Source of the DNA: Bacillus sp. AFS037270
Lineage (GTDB): Bacteria; Bacillota; Bacilli; Bacillales_B; DSM-18226
Reading direction: 5' to 3'
Assembly (NCBI RefSeq): GCF_002585305.1
Contig: NZ_NUNF01000051.1
Location: forward strand, 64,348 to 71,061
DNA length: 6,714 nt
Positions within the stretch are counted from its first letter, which is position 1. Each line of letters opens with the position of its first letter. The notes under the pieces were generated by a model. The model had not been told where the DNA came from. It saw only the letters and a program-made list of their open reading frames with translations, and made no database searches. Made by a program: the position numbers and the translations under genes. Of this stretch, positions 4,831 to 6,714 are shown piece by piece.

Positions 4831-5468
4831 ACTAACTCCTCCTGTTGGCAAACTTGTTTGAACTTATCAGCCGCTTCAGCGGGATTTTCTGCTTTCGTAA
4901 TCGCCGATCCAATAATCGCAATAGCGGGATTTAATGTTGCCCTTAATGCACCAATTGACTCCAACGTAATTCCGCCGGCAGCTGCCACCTGAATGGCCGG
5001 ATCATCAAAAAGCTGCCCATCCTTGTCTCCGCGATTCAGCGAGCCCGCTTCCTCTTGCTCATCCTTACTGACATGATCACAAAAGATGGCTTCCTTGTAT
5101 TTCATTAATGCACTTTTTTGCTCTGAAGATGTATTCAATAAGTCAATCATGACTTTTTTATTATACCGACGGGCCACTTCCATACATGCATCGATGGTAA
5201 CAAGCGGTGATACGCCCATAACGGTCGCCACATCCGCCCCCGCTTCGAAACACATTTCAAATTCATAACGGGCATTATCAATGGTTTTAATATCCGCCAC
5301 CACTGTTTTTGCAGGAAATGCCTGTTTCAGTTCTTTCACACTGACAACACCAAATTCTTTGATCAAGGATGTCCCCACCTCAATCCAATCAATCGAATCT
5401 GTGACTTTCCTCGTTAGCTCAATGGCTTCTGCAATCTCCATTCGATCCAAAGCTAATTGTATTTTCAT
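4827..5468 (-). CDS. hxlA: 3-hexulose-6-phosphate synthase
   Basis: This enzyme condenses formaldehyde with ribulose 5-phosphate to D-arabino-hex-3-ulose 6-phosphate, for detoxification or assimilation; reversed, with HxlB, it can make ribulose 5-phosphate from fructose 6-phosphate. It is a 213-residue TIM barrel of the orotidine-phosphate decarboxylase suprafamily. D8, E30 and the D-x-K-x-x-D motif DIKTID (59-64), H132, the phosphate loop AGGI (164-167) and GSAI (187-190) are visible. Its nearest alternative is 3-keto-L-gulonate 6-phosphate decarboxylase. D109, A164 and S188 fit the synthase (the decarboxylase has Glu, Thr and Arg at the matching places, from memory), while K135 in HVSKDEQ fits neither well. 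AAGGAG lies nine bases before the ATG. It is downstream of a LacI-family gene and overlaps hxlB, which supports the synthase call. It is clearly divergent from B. subtilis HxlA. Confidence 0.88.
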   Translation of the reverse strand: MKIQLALDRMEIAEAIELTRKVTDSIDWIEVGTSLIKEFGVVSVKELKQAFPAKTVVADIKTIDNARYEFEMCFEAGADVATVMGVSPLVTIDACMEVARRYNKKVMIDLLNTSSEQKSALMKYKEAIFCDHVSKDEQEEAGSLNRGDKDGQLFDDPAIQVAAAGGITLESIGALRATLNPAIAIIGSAITKAENPAEAADKFKQVCQQEELV

Positions 5469-5492
5469 TAAAATAAACTCCTTTTCCTTAAA

Positions 5493-5508
5493 AGTAAAAC
5501 GGTTTACT
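5493..5508. promoter_or_regulatory. LacI-type operator 1 before hxlA
   Basis: AGTAAAACGGTTTACT is a 16-bp palindrome with a central CG and one mismatched pair. LacI-family proteins favour such even palindromes, the hinge-helix leucine wedging into the central CG step. It lies 24 bases before the hxlA start codon. The TTTACT half is shared with operator 2. Confidence 0.65.
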
Positions 5509-5524
5509 AAATCGATTTAGTAAA
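5503..5524. promoter_or_regulatory. LacI-type operator 2 before hxlA
   Basis: This is a perfect 22-bp palindrome: TTTACTAAATC joined to its own reverse complement, with a central CG at 5513-5514. Its centre is 13 bp from that of operator 1, and it overlaps the predicted transcription start. The adjacent LacI-family product is the likely ligand-responsive repressor. Confidence 0.75.
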
Positions 5525-5543
5525 AGTATACGACATTTTAACA
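5525..5543 (-). promoter_or_regulatory. Candidate hxlAB promoter
   Basis: Two -10 candidates overlap on the - strand: the extended form TGTTAAAAT (5543-5535), and TATACT (5530-5525), for which the best -35 is only a weak TATTCA 17 bp upstream. Either places the start at about 5528-5518, at or inside the operators, so repressor binding would block initiation. hxlAB can thus be transcribed apart from the regulator gene. Confidence 0.5.
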
Positions 5544-5550
5544 CAATTGA

Positions 5551-5580
5551 ATAGAGGGGATGACCAACATCCCCTGCTAT
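5551..5580. repeat. Strong hairpin at the 3' end of the LacI-family gene
   Basis: ATAGAGGGGATG (5551-5562) pairs with CATCCCCT and CTAT (5568-5575, 5577-5580) around a five-base loop, with one bulged G (5576). It begins at the regulator's stop codon. On the - strand no T run follows, so it is a weak terminator at best. It may protect the upstream transcript or reduce read-through into hxlA. Confidence 0.6.
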
Positions 5581-6554
5581 ACCAACTTACTAGGAAAAAC
5601 AAACTCTTCTGGTTCTCTGTCGACTTTATTAATTTGTTCAAATAATAGTTCCGCAGCCTTTGTTCCCATCTCGCTTGCTGGTTGAATAATAAATGTAACC
5701 GGCGTTTCCACCACCTGGGCAAACGGAATATTATCAAATACTACTAACTCGATATCCTGACCAATCTTCAATCCTTTATCTCTTAGACACCTGACTACCT
5801 CTAAAAAGACACGATCATTACCAGCAAAGATGGCTGTCGGTCTTTCCTCCAATGAAAAGAGCCCTTCAAGCTTACTTTTCATCCCCGGAATATCAGATTC
5901 TATCACAAAATCAGGATTGATTTCGAGCCCGGCATCTTTCATGGCCTGCTGATAGCCCTCAAATCGCTCCGTTCGGGTACTCACCTTCAAGGGCTGGACA
6001 GCAAATGCAATTCTCCGATGACCCTTCGCCACAAATTGCTGAATCGCACGATAAGTGGACTCCCGATTATCCGTCACAATTGAAAAAACAGATAGATTTT
6101 GCACTTTCCGGTCCACAAACACAACCGGATAACCTTGCCTAATCATATTCTCATATAATTGATTATTTTGTCCGGTTGGAAAAATAATCAAGCCATCCAC
6201 TTGTTTGGCCCGCAGCATGTCAATATACTTCTTTTCCTTTTCAGGATCATCATCGGCATTACACACGATCGCATGCAGGTCGTGATGGTTGCAATAATCC
6301 TCAATGGCCCTGCTTACCTCGGTTGAAAAATAATGCATAATATTCGCGACAATAATCCCCACCATTGAGGTCCGTTTTTGCTTTAAACTTCTAGCAATAT
6401 AGTTAGGCTGATACCCCAATGCTTCAATGGCTTCTTCAATTTTTTGCTTTGTTTTTTCCCCCATATATTCAAAGCGATTATTTAAATACTGTGAAACCGT
6501 ACTTTTGGAAACACCAGCTGCTTTCGCAACATCTGCCATCGTTACTTTTTCCAT
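5577..6554 (-). CDS. LacI/GalR-family transcriptional regulator
   Basis: This 325-residue repressor has the usual LacI-family length and order. The N-terminal helix-turn-helix is VTMADVAKAAGVSKSTVSQYLNN (4-26), and the hinge helix is YIARSLKQKRT (52-62) with L57 placed to insert into the operator's central CG. The periplasmic-binding-protein-like core starts at MVGIIVANI (64-72). Core landmarks include VDGLIIFPT (119-127), GHRRIAFAVQP (178-188), the contact segment R-x-E-R-F-E-G-Y (194-201), PTAIFAGNDRVF (239-250) and VVFDNIPFA (271-279). The effector is probably a sugar or sugar phosphate; I cannot say which. STVSQYL has Gln where most members have Arg, which should shift operator preference. 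AAAGAGGA lies eight bases before the ATG. It precedes hxlAB by 108 bp in the same direction, and the intervening operators make it their likely repressor. That is unusual because B. subtilis hxlAB is activated by HxlR. Confidence 0.93.
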   Translation of the reverse strand: MEKVTMADVAKAAGVSKSTVSQYLNNRFEYMGEKTKQKIEEAIEALGYQPNYIARSLKQKRTSMVGIIVANIMHYFSTEVSRAIEDYCNHHDLHAIVCNADDDPEKEKKYIDMLRAKQVDGLIIFPTGQNNQLYENMIRQGYPVVFVDRKVQNLSVFSIVTDNRESTYRAIQQFVAKGHRRIAFAVQPLKVSTRTERFEGYQQAMKDAGLEINPDFVIESDIPGMKSKLEGLFSLEERPTAIFAGNDRVFLEVVRCLRDKGLKIGQDIELVVFDNIPFAQVVETPVTFIIQPASEMGTKAAELLFEQINKVDREPEEFVFPSKLV

Positions 6555-6607
6555 TTCAATCGTCCTCTTTCATTCACTATCGATGACTTTATTTTAGCGG
6601 CAATGAT

Positions 6608-6617
6608 GTAAATTTAC
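6608..6617. promoter_or_regulatory. Short palindrome GTAAATTTAC upstream of the LacI-family gene
   Basis: It has the same GTAAA/TTTAC ends as operator 1 but lacks the central four bases with CG. It lies about 54 bp before the start codon, near a possible -10 (TAAAAT on the - strand, around 6597-6592). It could be a weak autoregulatory site, but the missing centre argues against it. Confidence 0.25.
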
Positions 6618-6626
6618 CAGTTACTT

Positions 6627-6714
6627 AGAAAAGCGCAAGCGCCTTGGTCAGCTCCGATATAGGGCGACTTGTCGATTGGCCAGCGAAAGCAGGTTCAAAG
6701 ACTAGTCGCCCTTA
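6627..6714. repeat. Dispersed-repeat-like element cut by the window edge
   Basis: From AGAAAAGCGCAAGCGCCTTG the base composition changes and strong symmetry appears. GCGC-AA-GCGC lies at 6633-6642. AGGGCGACTTGTC (6661-6673) pairs with GACTAGTCGCCCT (6700-6712) with one mismatch around a 26-base loop. I recall GCGCAAGCGCCTTGGTCAGC-type elements as multicopy intergenic repeats in Bacillus relatives. The right end is outside the window. Confidence 0.6.

Noticed and set aside
4412..4861. 149-residue open frame on the + strand
   Set aside because: It lies entirely antisense to hxlB and the hxlA end, has no ribosome site of note, and has no recognisable family. It is a shadow of the coding strand.
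5493..5524. CcpA catabolite-repression (cre) site
   Set aside because: The central CG and flanking A/T suggested it, but the TG and CA positions of the cre consensus are not met in either palindrome. A dedicated LacI-type operator fits better.

Overview
The window looks like a chromosomal segment of a low-GC, Gram-positive spore-former of the Bacillaceae. Strong AGGAGG-type ribosome binding sites, Bacillus-type intrinsic terminators, a Des-type membrane desaturase with a DesR-like regulator, and an hxlA-hxlB pair all point that way. I cannot name the species. The coding regions are intact except at the desR/desK position.

Left part (1-1846, + strand): a terminator from an upstream gene, then a promoter with two abutting 16-bp operator-like repeats, a MarR-family repressor and a 12-TM major facilitator transporter. 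These two genes form a compact autoregulated efflux-type operon closed by a terminator. A lone 62-residue two-TM membrane protein follows (1928-2116), then a strong terminator (2182-2224) that serves both converging sides.

Middle part (2234-4037, - strand): the desaturase gene des, whose upstream region keeps what looks like a complete DesR-type control region. Downstream the two-component system is broken. No sensor kinase gene (desK) lies between des and desR, only about 135 bp with possible remnants. The desR reading frame has lost most of its LuxR-type helix-turn-helix and its C-terminal end. The receiver is intact. Cold or membrane-fluidity control of des through the usual DesK/DesR relay therefore seems lost here, unless a second copy exists elsewhere.

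Right part (4153-6575, - strand): a LacI-family regulator, then hxlA (3-hexulose-6-phosphate synthase) and hxlB (6-phospho-3-hexuloisomerase) joined by an ATGA overlap. This is the ribulose-monophosphate formaldehyde-fixing pair, which can also run backwards to supply ribulose 5-phosphate. Between the regulator and hxlA lies a promoter covered by two overlapping LacI-type operators that share one half-site, so the regulator probably represses the pair directly. A strong terminator follows hxlB.

Intergenic DNA between des and hxlB carries two copies of a 13-bp near-palindrome, and the right edge enters what looks like a longer dispersed repeat. No RNA gene, CRISPR array, insertion sequence or phage gene is visible. 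The most notable observation is the decayed Des signalling system beside an apparently healthy desaturase and control region; the second is the LacI-controlled hxlAB arrangement.
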